From Takakia lepidozioides (Eukaryota; Streptophyta; Takakiopsida; Takakiales; Takakiaceae): a stretch of 64,000 nucleotides of DNA. The DNA is taken from the NCBI GenBank assembly GCA_030704615.1, contig CM060731.1, positions 91,120,756-91,184,755 on the forward strand. The letters are read 5' to 3'. A model generated the notes under the pieces. It had not been told where the DNA came from, searched no databases, and was given only the letters and a program-made list of their open reading frames with translations. Shown in pieces: positions 1-10,477 of this stretch; position 1 is the first letter of the stretch; every line of letters begins with the position of its first letter. The translations under genes were made by a program, and so were the position numbers.

Positions 1-1
1 G

Positions 2-784
2 TGGACCCGCAAGAGTGCCGTCCCAATTCTGAAGAAGAAGTGGGCGTGCATCAACACATTGGTCCTTCCGTCGGAAGGGAAGAAGGTAATTACCACATTG
101 GCAATCGTCCTTGCATTTTGTAAGCTGTTTTGATATGTGGTGCCGCATTCAAATTCTAATCGTTCCCCACTGTGTATGCAGACGAAGCAGTTCGATGCAT
201 ACTGCTTTGTGAATGAAAACTCGACCTTTGCTTTCCGGAAGGATGGATTGTTGGTTGACCCGAACTGCGACCCCATCGATTACGACGTCCTATTCAACAA
301 CGTTCCCACGGAACTCCTCCCTCATAGCCTCACTTCAATGGATCCCCTGCAGTATTCTCGGACTCGGAGCTCTGCCTTCATCCAGACAATTATGGAGGCA
401 TGCACTGACCTGGAGGGCAGAGTGCTGGACCTCATATGTGGAACAGGTATGCAGATTTTGGTACTATGATGTTCTGCAAATTCTCGTTATGTTCAAATTC
501 GCCATTTCTCAAGGGCCATGTTTTAATGAGTGGATGCCATTCTAACAGGTGCCTCAATGTGGGCTGGGCGGTTTTCCGACTGGCACCTCTTTGCCTACGA
601 GGAGGACACTTCCGTCTGGGGATCCCATCTAGAAGGGCTTCAACGGAATGTGAAGGCTCCCATCGCAGCCACAGACTTCTCGGAGGATTCGTCGGACTCG
701 GAGGAAGAGACAGTCGACATTGATGCCGAGGAGAACCCGGAATATGAGAGGAAAGGGCGGAGTGTGTTCTTCATACGCAACTAG
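2..784 (+). CDS. Methyltransferase-like C-terminal half, 3 exons, 5' end outside the window
   Basis: Three exons read in one phase across good GT..AG junctions: 2-85, 182-446 and 549-784, with a TAG stop at 782-784. Across the second junction the protein reads VLDLICGTGGAS, which has the shape of S-adenosylmethionine-binding motif I. It is followed about 15 residues later by LFAYEEDTSVW, resembling the acidic motif II. A segment before it (TRSSAFIQTIMEACTDLEG) sits where beta-class DNA methyltransferases carry their KP..LI..II helix. The catalytic DPPY/NPPF motif would lie upstream of the window, so activity cannot be judged. The tail is very acidic (SEDSSDSEEETVDIDAEE). The setting among transposons suggests a mobile-element gene rather than a housekeeping one. 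The methyltransferase call is inference from motif spacing. Other Rossmann-type SAM enzymes are possible. Confidence 0.5.
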
Positions 785-1740
785 CCGACTATGGCATCAC
801 CATGGCAACACCAAAGGTCGCGTTCCATGCATACATGCAGAAATGGAGAGCCACGGTGTGGCAAACATGTTTTTTCAGGGAGTTCAGCAAGGAGGGTGGA
901 ATCAGTTGTACAAATGAGTTTGAGTAGCAGGAGAAAGGAGAGGAAGCCATGAAGCATTGCCTTTACAGGTGCGCCCTTCTCTAGGCTTCTTTCATTTCCT
1001 CAGACACACCCTCCACCTTTCAATCTGTTTTGTGTGGGGTGAAAACAATGTGCGGTGCCGCACACTGTTTTGTGGTGTCCGCATGAGGTAAATGTAAAGC
1101 TTGAAGAGAACCAATGCATTGCAGAATGAGGCTGTCTCTATGCCTATAGGTACATAAAGTATGTTCTCATGGCAGAGAATTGCTTGGACAAACACCCGGA
1201 TTTTGTGGACCTGTGGCTTGTTCCTTTTGGGAACCAGACCATGTTCACTACAAGGATCTTGGTGGACTGGGGCCCGCAACACCTTTTGAGCTGTGGTTGG
1301 TACTTGGATTGCCCAGTTTCTGAGACCCCTGCGCAGGAGGTGCCTTTGAGGAGAGAGAATGAGCGGGCAGCAGACGACACCGCAGCTGCTGACCTCGAGA
1401 TTCATGAAAGAAATATGCGGATACTGGCAGAGAAGGAGCCCCCTGCTTAGACTACCCCAGGTAAAGGTAGAAAAGGAAAGAGAAGGAACCTGGTGATGGG
1501 AGAGGGAAAGGAGGGAGTAAGGGAAAGGGATCCCTGGGGAAAATAGGTGGCCAGGGAAGTGTTCCAGAAACTGGCTTTACAGCGGATGTCCAACACACCC
1601 AGGAGACTCCACAACATACTAGAAAATCCGAGAGGAAGAAGAAGGGGGCGGTTGATCCTGAGAACCCTTACTATGCTGTGGAGCACCCCACGAGGGTCAT
1701 TCGTCCAACTAGGTTGGAGATGGCCAACGTATGATTCCTT
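785..1740 (+). pseudogene. Decayed 3' continuation of the methyltransferase-like gene
   Basis: Right after the stop at 784 another frame stays open and looks coding (ADYGITMATPKVAFHAYMQ, ending near 927), as if a small indel separated it from the previous exon. A further open stretch at 1170-1450 (LDKHPDFVDLWLVPFGNQT) follows an intron-like gap. A last one near 1605-1732 reads KSERKKKGAVDPENPYYAV. None forms a clean continuous ORF with the others. I read this as the degraded tail of the same gene. No domain was recognised in the three blocks. Confidence 0.35.
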
Positions 1741-1910
1741 GCCATGATGGAGTCCAAGAAATCAGATTACAAGGGCGATCCTTCTCCAGTGTGGGAGAGG
1801 CTTGTGGAGTTCCTCGGCTCGGTGGGCGTTCTCTTCTTCGTTTTTTTTTTTTTTTTTCTTGAGCCTTCAAACGTCTTAAGCATTCAATTGCATATTTTCT
1901 TGCAGGCAAA

Positions 1911-2127
1911 AATGACCAAATCTTGGGTGAACGGGAAAGAGAAGACATTTACAACGTATTTCAATTGCGGGGAGACCGGGCACATGGCCAAAAGATGCCC
2001 GAAACCCCGACAGCTGAACATGACCCGGGCGACCATGGAGTTGTCTGAAGACTCCATTAGCCGCTTGGTGGAGGCGGTGGTTGCCAAGACTTGCAAGATA
2101 GGCAACTACTCTTGTGAGTTATATTAG
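1911..2127 (+). pseudogene. Gypsy gag C-terminus with a damaged CCHC knuckle
   Basis: The frame reads YFNCGETGHMAKRCP, a retroviral-type CX2CX4HX4C knuckle in which the first cysteine is tyrosine (codon TAT, one base from TGT). A knuckle of this type binds nucleic acid during packaging of the element RNA. Loss of the first ligand should abolish zinc binding. About 40 further residues follow, then a TAG at 2125-2127, in front of the protease frame. The N-terminal bulk of gag is missing. Confidence 0.7.
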
Positions 2128-2130
2128 GAG

Positions 2131-2553
2131 ATGGGAGCTTTGCGTAAAAGAAGTCAGTTGATGTTTGTGAGCGGGGTAATTTCCAGAACTAACGTGTCGT
2201 TGTTGGTGGATACAGGAGCGTCACACTCCTTCATGACACCGGCAACGGCACGGAAGCTGGGACTCCCGACGAGTAACATGGGGGTCTCTATTGAAGTGCG
2301 TTCTGCCAAGGGAGAACCACAACTAGCGACGAGGGTGGCGTTCGACGTCCCTTTTTGGCTAGGGAGTTGGGAGGGGCGTGAGAACTTCACTATTTGTGAG
2401 ATCGATGGAGTGGATCTCATTTTGGGGATGTCGTTCTTGAGCAAATTCGGAGCGGTCATAGATGGCCACAAGAGATTGGTCACGCTGCCGTGTGGGAACA
2501 GTGGCGAAGTTTCAAAAGCATCGAAAACGCCCAACCGAGTGGGACTCGGGTGA
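2131..2553 (+). CDS. Gypsy aspartic protease domain
   Basis: This 140-residue frame contains the active-site triad motif in LLVDTGASHSFM, then GVDLILGMSFL, where ILGMSFL is the conserved second motif of retropepsins (ILGxDFL type). The residues between them match a single-domain retropepsin of about 100 aa. The enzyme would cut the element's gag-pol polyprotein. The frame ends at TGA just before the RT frame, so the natural polyprotein is interrupted. Plant gypsy origin is clear from the neighbouring RT. Confidence 0.8.
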   Translation: MGALRKRSQLMFVSGVISRTNVSLLVDTGASHSFMTPATARKLGLPTSNMGVSIEVRSAKGEPQLATRVAFDVPFWLGSWEGRENFTICEIDGVDLILGMSFLSKFGAVIDGHKRLVTLPCGNSGEVSKASKTPNRVGLG

Positions 2554-2559
2554 ATAAAC

Positions 2560-3066
2560 TTGCTAACGGCAAGGGAGTGGGCCATGGAGGAGCCACACGA
2601 GCCCGAGTTTTTGCTTTACGTGAGGCAAATGGAAGGAGAAGTCGATAGGGAGTCGAGCCCATATTGGATCAAGGGGATCCTGGAGAAATACCAGGATGTG
2701 ATGCCGGAGGATTTACCAAGCAGCTTGCCACCGCGAAGAGGGGTTGACCACAAGATAGAGGTGATGCCAAGATTGGAGCCGCTTGCCAAGGCGCCCTACC
2801 GGTTGAGCCATAGAGAGTTGGTCGAGCTGAAGACGCAGCTCAATGATCTAATGGCAAAGGGATACATCCGGTCGAGTAAGTCACCTTACGTAGCCCCGGT
2901 ACTATTTGCAGATAAGAAGGATGGGACATTGCCGATGTGTGTCGATAACAGGGCTCTGAATAAGGTGACTATAAAAAACCAGTACCCTTTGTCAAGGATT
3001 GACGACCTCTTCGATCGGTTGGCAGGAGCAAAGTATTTCAGCCGGATCGATTTGCGCTCAGGTCTG
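2560..3066 (+). pseudogene. Gypsy reverse transcriptase, N-terminal part
   Basis: The frame shows the gypsy linker ([21 protein letters not shown]), then the RT start ([20 protein letters not shown]), the [22 protein letters not shown] block, [20 protein letters not shown] and FSRIDLRSG. These are RT motifs up to the first catalytic aspartate. The FxDD block is absent because the sequence changes abruptly after 3066 to an unrelated domain while staying in frame. The enzyme is therefore truncated in its palm and cannot work. Confidence 0.85.
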
Positions 3067-3351
3067 CAGATATCAGATCCTGTGTTTCTCCTGAACCCCC
3101 ATGACAAGCGGTCAAAGACAGCCGCCGCCAAGGCGGAAGTGGTGGGAATAGCCGGGGTTGACAAGTTCCACTGCAAGGACATTCGATCCGAGTGGTACAA
3201 GGTGAAAGTCCACGAGATCATGCTTCCAAGTGTTACATTGCCTTGCCCAAATGTGGACGATGCCGCCCCCCAGACCACACTAGCGCACGTGAAAGGCACG
3301 GTGACTCTGTGGCCAGAGAAGAGTATGAGGAAAGGTGAAAGTATCAAGTGA
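3067..3351 (+). CDS. DUF8039-like plant transposon domain, fused to the RT fragment
   Basis: Directly after CTGCAG (a possible 3' splice site) the frame reads [29 protein letters not shown] and [10 protein letters not shown], ending at TGA 3349-3351. The pattern (leucine-rich start, a KV.V core, LP.P, a TL..V/A.G segment and a final xxWP) resembles the C-terminal domain annotated DUF8039 in plant transposon proteins. A close relative is present at about 42770-43050, downstream of the FCP1-like copy. The function of the domain is not known to me. The fusion to RT probably reflects nested insertion at an intron/exon edge. Confidence 0.5.
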   Translation, partial: QISDPVFLLNPHDKRSKTAAAKAEVVGIAGVDKFHCKDIRSEWYKVKVHEIMLPSVTLPCPNVDDAAPQTTLAHVKGTVTLWPEKSMRKGESIK

Positions 3352-5499
3352 CATTTCATGTTTGTAGTCCCTGTTGGGTGTGTAATGATACTCATAGAAG
3401 TGTGTATGATACTCACGCTACCAGTTTTGAACATTTGGGCCATGACAGTTTAAGTGATGTCCGGCAACCATGTATGTTGGCATTTAGTCTTGCTCATATG
3501 CAGGTGTGCCGTGATGGTCTCTAATTTGAATGTTATATCACATTTCCTGACTTGTCGTCGTGTCCGTCCACCTTCTATGTGTATGTGTGATGGTCTTTGG
3601 TCTCCCTGTTGCCTCGTCTATTTGGTTCATTAGCGTAGTTAGACAATTAATTCACATGAGAACATGTGACTATTTTATGTATTTTTAGATCGCGACAAAA
3701 ATGATAATGATAAATAGATTGGTAAATAGAGATGGTGTACAATCTCTTGGTTTTGCTCAGCTTCTTGCAGTTATGTCTTGTTGTATTGTTCTCTTTGTAT
3801 TATATATTATATTTCATTGTTGTAATAGACATGTACATGACTGCTATCATAGTCATAATAATGACTACATCTATTTCCACTCTCCAATAGTACTACACCA
3901 CGTGGCAGAATTACAAATATGTAAAAAATAGCAATACACCACAAAAAACACCCATCATGACACATGTCAATCTGCTGAGGGACCACGTGTAAAAACTGCA
4001 GCGCGCCACGTGTTGCAACCGGATTTTCACACCCGTGAGGAGTTTGTTTCCGTACCATGGCGTCCCATGGCAAAGAACCAAACCCCCACTTGACTCTACT
4101 CTCCATTAGCTAGTTTGGCCGACTTCCTCCAAGTCATGGCCAAGGGTGGAGCTTCCCAAGCTCCACCCAGTGCACTCTTCTTGGCCCTCTTCATGGCCAC
4201 GGAACGATCTTCTTCGAGGATCGAATCGCCTTACCGCAACAACATTGCTTGCAACTGCTCGTGATGTCGCTTTGCCATCACCTTGAGCATGGGTTTGCTT
4301 GAACCCCTTTGACTAGGAAGATAACCTTGAACCAACCGTGCGCCCCAATCACTACAATTGGGCCCACTTTGAGATGCTGGCCTGAGGTACGGGAACACGC
4401 CGAATCCGCACTAAGGCTTTGTCCCGAGGTTACACGATTATAGTACGTGAACGGAAACACGTAGCTTCCGCGTTAGCCCGCACTACAAGGCAACCCCCTC
4501 GGTACAGCGCGGTTATAGTACGCACACACGCCAAGTGCATACTAGCACGTGAACTCCCAAAGAAAACGCAAGTTTCCTTGCCCCTTAGATGGGAGTCACC
4601 CGATTTCGGCACTCCACAAATACACGACTTGTCCAATTTACCTCTCCCTACTTTTGTAAGCTAGCATGCATTCTACATACTTAGCCAACCACACCATGAA
4701 TCACCATTCCAGACAAAACCTGTAACAACACATTTGGAAACGGTTTCTTTATAAACAAGATTTGTACAACACAAATCTTTGCAATCGGATTCCTGAGCTA
4801 GCTAAACCGGACTAAGCATGCATTTCCTCCCCCACTGTCGCGCGGCTTTTACTCACCCATCCCTTCGCTATCCGAGGCGGAAACTCCAAGATAGAAGAGT
4901 TGGAAATCTCTAAGCACTCAGCCCGCTCAGAACAATCAGTCATGACCTACAGCTAGTGTATCATGGGGGTGTTTCCTATTCGTTTTCCTTCCCGCATTCA
5001 TGTTAGCTAGTTACCTTATTGTTGGTAATTAAGTATCAGTTTGCTTCAGCAATTTATCGGATTCCATCAACTCATCCATTCATTCCACAGCTTCACTCAG
5101 ATCTCTCTACACAGTGTGAGTATGTAGTATGTATCAGATTAATATCTATCAAGTATCAGGCTGAAGCCATGGTATCTCTATTCTGCTCTACATTACAACT
5201 CTACTTCTTGCATTCAGCAAGTATCAACAGATCGTTCTCCTCCTACTCCGTGCTCTCCCTCTTTCTACTCAGAGATCCGCTCTCCGCTTCATTTCCTAGT
5301 TCTGATTTCCCCTAAGTGATGTCCGAAATCCCCCCCAGAAGTGATCCCAGAATTGATCATTTTCTAGTCCTTGCTCCTGGCTTTATCTTCCTACCCGTTG
5401 TTCTAACCGTTTCCCTCACTAACCGTCATCCGTGAACTAACATGTTCCATTCGCAGGTGTTGTTCCCCACAGTCGTTCCCTGTCCTGCTATCCGTTCCC
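3352..5499. other. No gene recognised
   Basis: No frame here shows a recognisable domain or splice-linked exon series. The stretch holds AT-rich sequence at 3660-3950, G-box-like CACGTG motifs near 3985 and 4005, and CT-rich sequence around 5080-5300. It may contain LTR or other non-coding transposon sequence, but no paired repeat was identified. Confidence 0.5.
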
Positions 5500-5506
5500 T
5501 ATGGTC

Positions 5507-5703
5507 GTGACATCTGTGTCAAGCTGTGACTGGCTGTGTGAAACTGTGACGGGCTGTGACTGGCTGTGACAGGCTGTGTCGGCTGTGCGAAGCTGTGACG
5601 GGCTGTGTTGGCTGTGATGGCTGTGTTGGCTGTGTTGGGCTGTGTCGGCTGTGACTGTCTGTGTTGGACTGTGACGGCTGTGTTGGCTGTGATGGGCTGT
5701 GTA
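5507..5703 (+). repeat. Degenerate GGCTGTGAC/GGCTGTGTT minisatellite
   Basis: About twenty head-to-tail copies of a 9-12 base unit, GGCTGTGAC or GGCTGTGTT, are visible. They create open reading frames in several phases (SQPVTAS-type repeats on the minus strand) that are repeat artefacts. The array runs straight into a run of 26 C residues at 5706-5731. Confidence 0.9.
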
Positions 5704-5705
5704 AA

Positions 5706-5731
5706 CCCCCCCCCCCCCCCCCCCCCCCCCC
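5706..5731 (+). repeat. Homopolymer run of 26 C
   Basis: Uninterrupted C run abutting the GGCTGTGAC array. A run of this length is unstable and its exact length in an assembly is doubtful. It also has G-quadruplex potential on the minus strand. Confidence 0.9.
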
Positions 5732-6210
5732 AAAGTGCGCTGTTGTCACCCCTAAGGCTCCTGTTGGTCTCAGTCTGTGCAAAAATTAAGGGTACCCCAC
5801 AGATCTCATAAAAGTGTCTAAGTCCCAGACAGTCCTCTAACACCCACGATCCAAGGTTGATGTCCCCATCAACGCCTCTTCCTCTTTTGAGGTCGCTCTT
5901 CAGAAGCTGCAACTGCCTTGGGTGCGTTTCCCATTTCTAAGGCCCGCACCTAAGTTGCCTCCACTTGATGATAGCCCTTCCATTTCACGAGATACTAGAT
6001 GTTTCTCAATTTTTGAACCTCTTCGACTTAAGCACTACCTCCACCTCGTACTCCGGTTCATTTTCATGATCTAACAACATAGCCGATTCGAACGCGCTTC
6101 ATTTTTTAAGTAAGGCTTCTAGAGGGAAACGTGGAATACCGGATGCACCTTGCTGTCTGCCGGCAGCTCCAGCTCGGTACATAGAGACGCTTTTGCTTGT
6201 ACCGGAGCAA

Positions 6211-7254
6211 TCATTTGTGCAAGTGGAACTGCGACTTAACCCCTAGCCTCAAGTCCCGCAGTACCGACTTTGCCAACTCATCCTTCCGATAGGCCTTCCG
6301 GATCTTCCTCTGCAACTCTGTCTCGCCCTTGTACACCAACATGAGTTGTTGCTTTCTACTCATAGCAGCGGCCACCACATTGTCCTGTCCCAATTTGTAC
6401 TGAATATCCACGTCAAACAATGCCAAAGTGTCTTGTCACCTAATTTGTTTTGCGGACAACTTAGGCTGTGTGGCAAAATACTTTACCGTGACATTGTCCG
6501 TGAACACCTTCACCGGGTTCGTCCCAACATAGTGTCGCCAAAGCTCAAGGCAATGCACCACCGCCTTCATTTCCTTCTCATGCGTTGGCCACCGCCTCCC
6601 CACCTCATTCAATTTCTTACTTTCGTAAGCCATTGGACGCCCATCCTGTATCAGCACACCCCCAATCGCGAAGTCCGACGCATCTGTATGAATCTCAAAC
6701 GGACGGTCGAACTCCAGAATCTTCAACACTTGAGCCTCTGCCATCCGCTACTTCAATTCAGCAAATGCTTGGCCACAAAAGGTGTTCCACACCCATACCT
6801 TGGATTTACACAAGAGGTCTGACAACAGCCCCGTGATCTTGGCGAAATTCCTCACATACTTTCGGTAGTAGGAAGCGAGTCCGAGAAAAGATTGCACCTC
6901 CGGGACCGAAGTCGGAGGCTCCCAGTCCAAGATCGCCCTCATCTTTCTATCATCCATTGTGATCCCATTTTTATGTAATCACATGCCCTAGGAACTCCAC
7001 TTTTGTAACCCGAATTTGCACTTTGAAGCTTTAGCATAGAGCTTTCCTTCTTGCAATTTCTGGAACACCCTTTTGAGGTGCTCCAGGTGCTCTTCCTTTG
7101 TTTTCGAGTACACCAAGATGTCGTCGATGTACACGATCAAAATGTCATCTAACCACTCCTGAAAGAGGCAATTTATCAAGGTGCTAAAGGTTGCTGGCGT
7201 GTTGGTGAGCCCAAAAGGCATCACCAAAAAATTGTACAAACCATACCTTGTCAT
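6211..7254 (-). mobile_element. Ty3/gypsy pol fragment (RT palm, RNase H), minus strand
   Basis: Reading leftwards from 7254: the RT palm with YNFLVMPFGLTNTPATF and IVYIDDILVYS (the catalytic xxDD block), the thumb with a FLGLASYYRKYVRNFA block (6957-6748), then RNase H with PFEIHTDASDFAIGGVL and ALNEVGRRWPTHEKEM-like motifs (6744-6436), then connection sequence (6426-6211). The four blocks lie in different frames with short breaks, so this is a dead copy. It overlaps in content only slightly with the fragment at 2560-3066. The two could be parts of related elements, but they face opposite ways. Confidence 0.85.
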
Positions 7255-7829
7255 GCTTGCTGTCTTTTCCTCATCTCATTCCGCTATCCGAATCTGGTCA
7301 ACATCAGGGTCCACTCAGCAACAAACATAGCAATGACAGGGTGAAAGTCAAGCGCAGTTGGGCATGGAAACGATCTTGGTTGCCACAATACTGAATCAGC
7401 AGCCAATTCACGGTGTACCAACGTACCTTGAAGCGAAGCTCGTCACTGAGGGTGGCAACTGAGGAAAGCTGCCCACGTGTCTTCAACTGCAGCAGCAAAA
7501 AGAGGTTTAGTCAGAGGGATAAGAATAACATGAACTCTGGTGGTTGCAATGGTATAAACACACCTCCACGGAGCAAGCTAACAAACACCCTGCTCAGACC
7601 CTAGCACTACAACTTCATGGCAAAAATAACCCTACTAAAAACCAGCCAGGCAAAGCAAGGAGCCATGAATGCATGCCTAGGGAACCACGTCCTGCTGCGA
7701 TGATGGTGCCGGGGTCAGCCCACTCCTCTTGCTCACCTGCAATGAATACACATTGCAACGCTTCAGGAAGTGTATCCATAAAGGAAACCAACCAAGTAGG
7801 TTTGCGGAGAGGGGCTGGGAACAACCATA
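7255..7829. other. No gene recognised
   Basis: This separates the gypsy fragment from the FCP1-like element. An open frame on the minus strand continues to 7615 beyond the last homologous block of the FCP1-like gene, but nothing in it is recognised. The C-terminal DUF8039-like domain that follows the equivalent block in the second copy is not seen here. Confidence 0.4.
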
Positions 7830-9168
7830 CCTTGGGCGCTGCCTCCTCATGCCGGGGGGGGAATCCGGAATGCTGCCGCCGTAGCACTATGGTCGTAGGC
7901 GCAGGACCCACCTTCTTCACATTCGACCCCACTGCCACTCCCTGTACATGTGGTCCCTGCAAAACATATAGTGTCAGCCTTGCGTGAGAGGGCATCCGGG
8001 GGGAACAAAACAAACATGGACTTTGGCTTCGATGTCATGTTGCAAACAGTAAGGTTAGTTTCACCTACATGGGCGCAGAAGTACTTCCCCCAACGACCCC
8101 ATCCTCTCCCACATTCAAGCTGCCAATCGGGGTCAGCTTCCGCGTGCTTGTGAAGACACGCACATCCTTGGAGCAAAACAAATCTTGGCAGTAGGGCCAG
8201 ACTGTTTCTAAAAGGTAGTCTGAATCGGGCCCCTCACTGACATTGCCAGTGACATCAAACGACAATGGATGGACCATGTTCAAAGGGGAGTTCCCCCTCC
8301 CCTTGTGTGGTGAATCATCCATTAGGAGGGTGTTGGATTCGTTAAATCCAGAAAATTCCGACCACACCCTCGACAGTCTCTTCTGTAAGTTCTGTACGGC
8401 AGGCCCTTTTGTGGGGTATGGCTCTGTCAAGGGGTCACACTCCTCTTGTGACCACACAAAGAGGGGAGAACCCTTGACCCCCTGCATGACCACTTTGAAG
8501 ATGTTTGCAACATTCCCCTTGGAAGCACAGGACCATATCCCAACGTAGAAATACCGGAAGAGAAGGTTTAAAAACTCGCAGTCCTGGGGCCTTGGGAAAA
8601 CATACTTGTTGGTGGTCAACACCCATGGCCAATGATGCCTCGGGTTGGGCTGAAAGTTAGGAATAGAGTGGCACAGGATCCCGTTCAGGTCTAGAACAAT
8701 TAGTTTTGACTTTTCTATGAAAGGAGCTTTTGAAGGGGTGTCACGGGGTCTCACCTCAGTGGGTTGGGAGACAACAGTCACCCCGGAGGGCAAAGTTTTG
8801 GTCCCCCTGCAGCCTGGACCAGGCAAACTACCACCCTCTCCCCCTACAGCTTCCCCTTTTCCCCCATCGTCCATGTCATCCCCACCAACTTGCTGGACCT
8901 CTCCCTCTTCAACGAGTGGACCCTGCCCCCCACTGTGAATATCATCAACAACAGCCCGGACCTCTGTCACATCCCTACCCACTACAATTACTTCCTCCTT
9001 GTCAGGTACAATGGTCGCAGCAGGGGGGTCTTCCATAATGCCACCCGTCACACCCCCTTTTTGCCCCATCATGAGTTCCACTATCTTCTTCAGTTGTGCT
9101 TCCATTCCCCTCTCCTGCTCCGCAGAGAGAGCCGCAAGCCTCTCCAGGGCCTCGATGCGGGCTGCCAT
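7830..9168 (-). CDS. Coiled-coil plus FCP1/NIF-like phosphatase-domain protein of a mobile element, copy 1
   Basis: The main frame (9168-8065) is 367 aa. Residues about 1-35 form a charged coiled coil (ARIEALERLAALSAEQERG). About 36-150 is a Gly/Asp-rich linker. From 155 there is a domain with LIVLDLNGILCHS (159-163 is the DxDx position, with N replacing the second D), a WSC segment at 212-214 and NTLLMDDSPHKG (284-290). That is the motif order of FCP1/NLI-interacting-factor phosphatases of the HAD class. Plant NIF proteins also include DLNG variants, so the second-Asp change does not by itself prove inactivity. Further left (about 7990-7830) a conserved block (GSNVKKVGPAPTTIV) resembles NVGGGSKSKKVIPYT in the second copy at 42422. 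Neighbours upstream are transposase-like, so I infer it is element-borne. Confidence 0.6.
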
Positions 9169-9374
9169 TGAGTTCGCTGCTCCCTACGCATACAAACACC
9201 CACCCGTACTGTTAAAAACCAGAAGAAGAGGCCGAATGTGCAGGATTTCAGGCATTCGGAGATGGCTAGGTTTGGCATAACACCCCTCGTGTACCATGCG
9301 TGGGGGCCCCACATACCCACCAAATCTTAGTACAACAACAGATTCATGAATGGAAACCGGACTTCAAAACATAC

Positions 9375-10477
9375 CTGGCTCAAAACAGACTCTGATGGGG
9401 TGCCAGTCGCAGCGTTCTTGCACTCCGCCCCGAGCTCGGACAGTGACGGGCTCCGCGCTTTGCGTCTTTTCTGTATTTGCCCATCCACACACTGTCAGTA
9501 CAAAATGCCAGGAGCATATGGACAAAGCACTGCCCTGCATATCACATTACAACTAATTCTGCACAAGCAATAAAACCCACTCGTGGGTGTCTCTTCCATC
9601 AGAACATGCCACAACGTAAGAGCAATCAGAAGGGGGTGAGGGAGATTACCAAACGGGCTGCTTGGCCTGCAACTCCTGCCCGGCCCCAACGCGAGGGGTT
9701 CGTGACACAAGCACGCGCTTGCTTCATCCCTTCAGCCTTTGCAAGTCCACGAGGGGACTCCCAGTAGGCAACAAGCTTATCCCAATAGGCGGGTTCAGTG
9801 TTCATTGGCCTCACACCAGTCTTCGCCCATTTATCTTTCAGTTTTGCTCTTTCTCCTTTCATTATCTTCCCACATTGCTTCACTATAAAATCACGATTGG
9901 CAGGGATAGGTGTGTACTCGTACATTCCATTTATGCCCTCTATTACTATTGACATGGCACTCTGGGACTGCTGGTTAATGTCTTGTACGCTTGAGTCAAG
10001 GTAACGCAATGCCAGGCCACGCAAATCACGCTGCCAGTGTTCCTTACCATCGCAGCCAGCATTGATGACTCCATTTCCATGCACCTCCACCTTGTGGCGC
10101 TTTAGCCCTGCAGCCACCCTTCCCTCTCCATCTCCTTCCCATTGTTTCATGGCATGACATCGTTCCTTCCTCAGCTCTGATGTCCGTTTCCTGCCCCCAT
10201 GCTCTGGAGCAGCGCCGTCATACGTTGTGGGGGGTGACTGATGTGTGCCGGAGGGGGGAGGGCCGTATGGAGATGTGGGAGGCCCCCATTGTGACGTGGC
10301 AACATCAGGAAGCCAGCGCCACGACCCCGAAGCAGGGGGGGCTCCCCATGGTGCACTCTGTTGTGGAGACCATCTGGCAGGGGGTGGGTGCCAAGGTTGG
10401 TGTCGGTTGGCATTGTGTGGTGGCTGTGAGTGCTTTGCTGCAGCTTCACTCCCCTTCCACTGCCAAAAACATCCCAC
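9375..10477 (-). CDS. Plant transposase-like (Ptta/En-Spm, Transposase_24 type) protein, at least 2 exons
   Basis: The 283-aa frame 10477-9626 starts with a Pro/Trp/Gln-rich half, has a basic patch (GGRKRTSELRKERCHAMKQ), then a mostly alpha-helical half ending in AYWDKLVAYWESPRGLAKAEG and SRWGRAGVAG. That resembles the W..LV.YW.S....K...N......G pattern of plant Transposase_24 (Ptta/En-Spm) proteins. A small exon at about 9480-9375 (KARSPSLSELGAECKNAA, then a GTATG donor) continues it towards the FCP1-like frame. A similar KKKARP..PLS exon precedes the second FCP1-like copy at about 40575-40676. This suggests a single multi-exon gene: transposase-like part, KARSPS exon, coiled coil, FCP1 domain. 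Confidence 0.5.

Larger units (their letters stand above)
1890..3066 (+). mobile_element. Ty3/gypsy LTR-retrotransposon fragment (gag knuckle, protease, start of RT)
   Basis: In order on one strand: a zinc-knuckle region, an aspartic protease and the first part of reverse transcriptase. This is the Ty3/gypsy order. The copy is incomplete: the RT stops at the LRSG that normally precedes YHQI, no RNase H or integrase follows, and I found no LTR pair. A T-rich tract ending in an AG just before 1906 looks like a 3' splice site or a junction with the upstream gene. Stops separate the three parts, so the copy is not functional as it stands. Confidence 0.85.

Noticed and set aside
5488-5912. Minus-strand Gln/Ser/Thr-rich ORFs over the GGCTGTGAC repeat
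   Set aside because: These are produced by the tandem repeat and the C run in all three frames, with no splice or start context.
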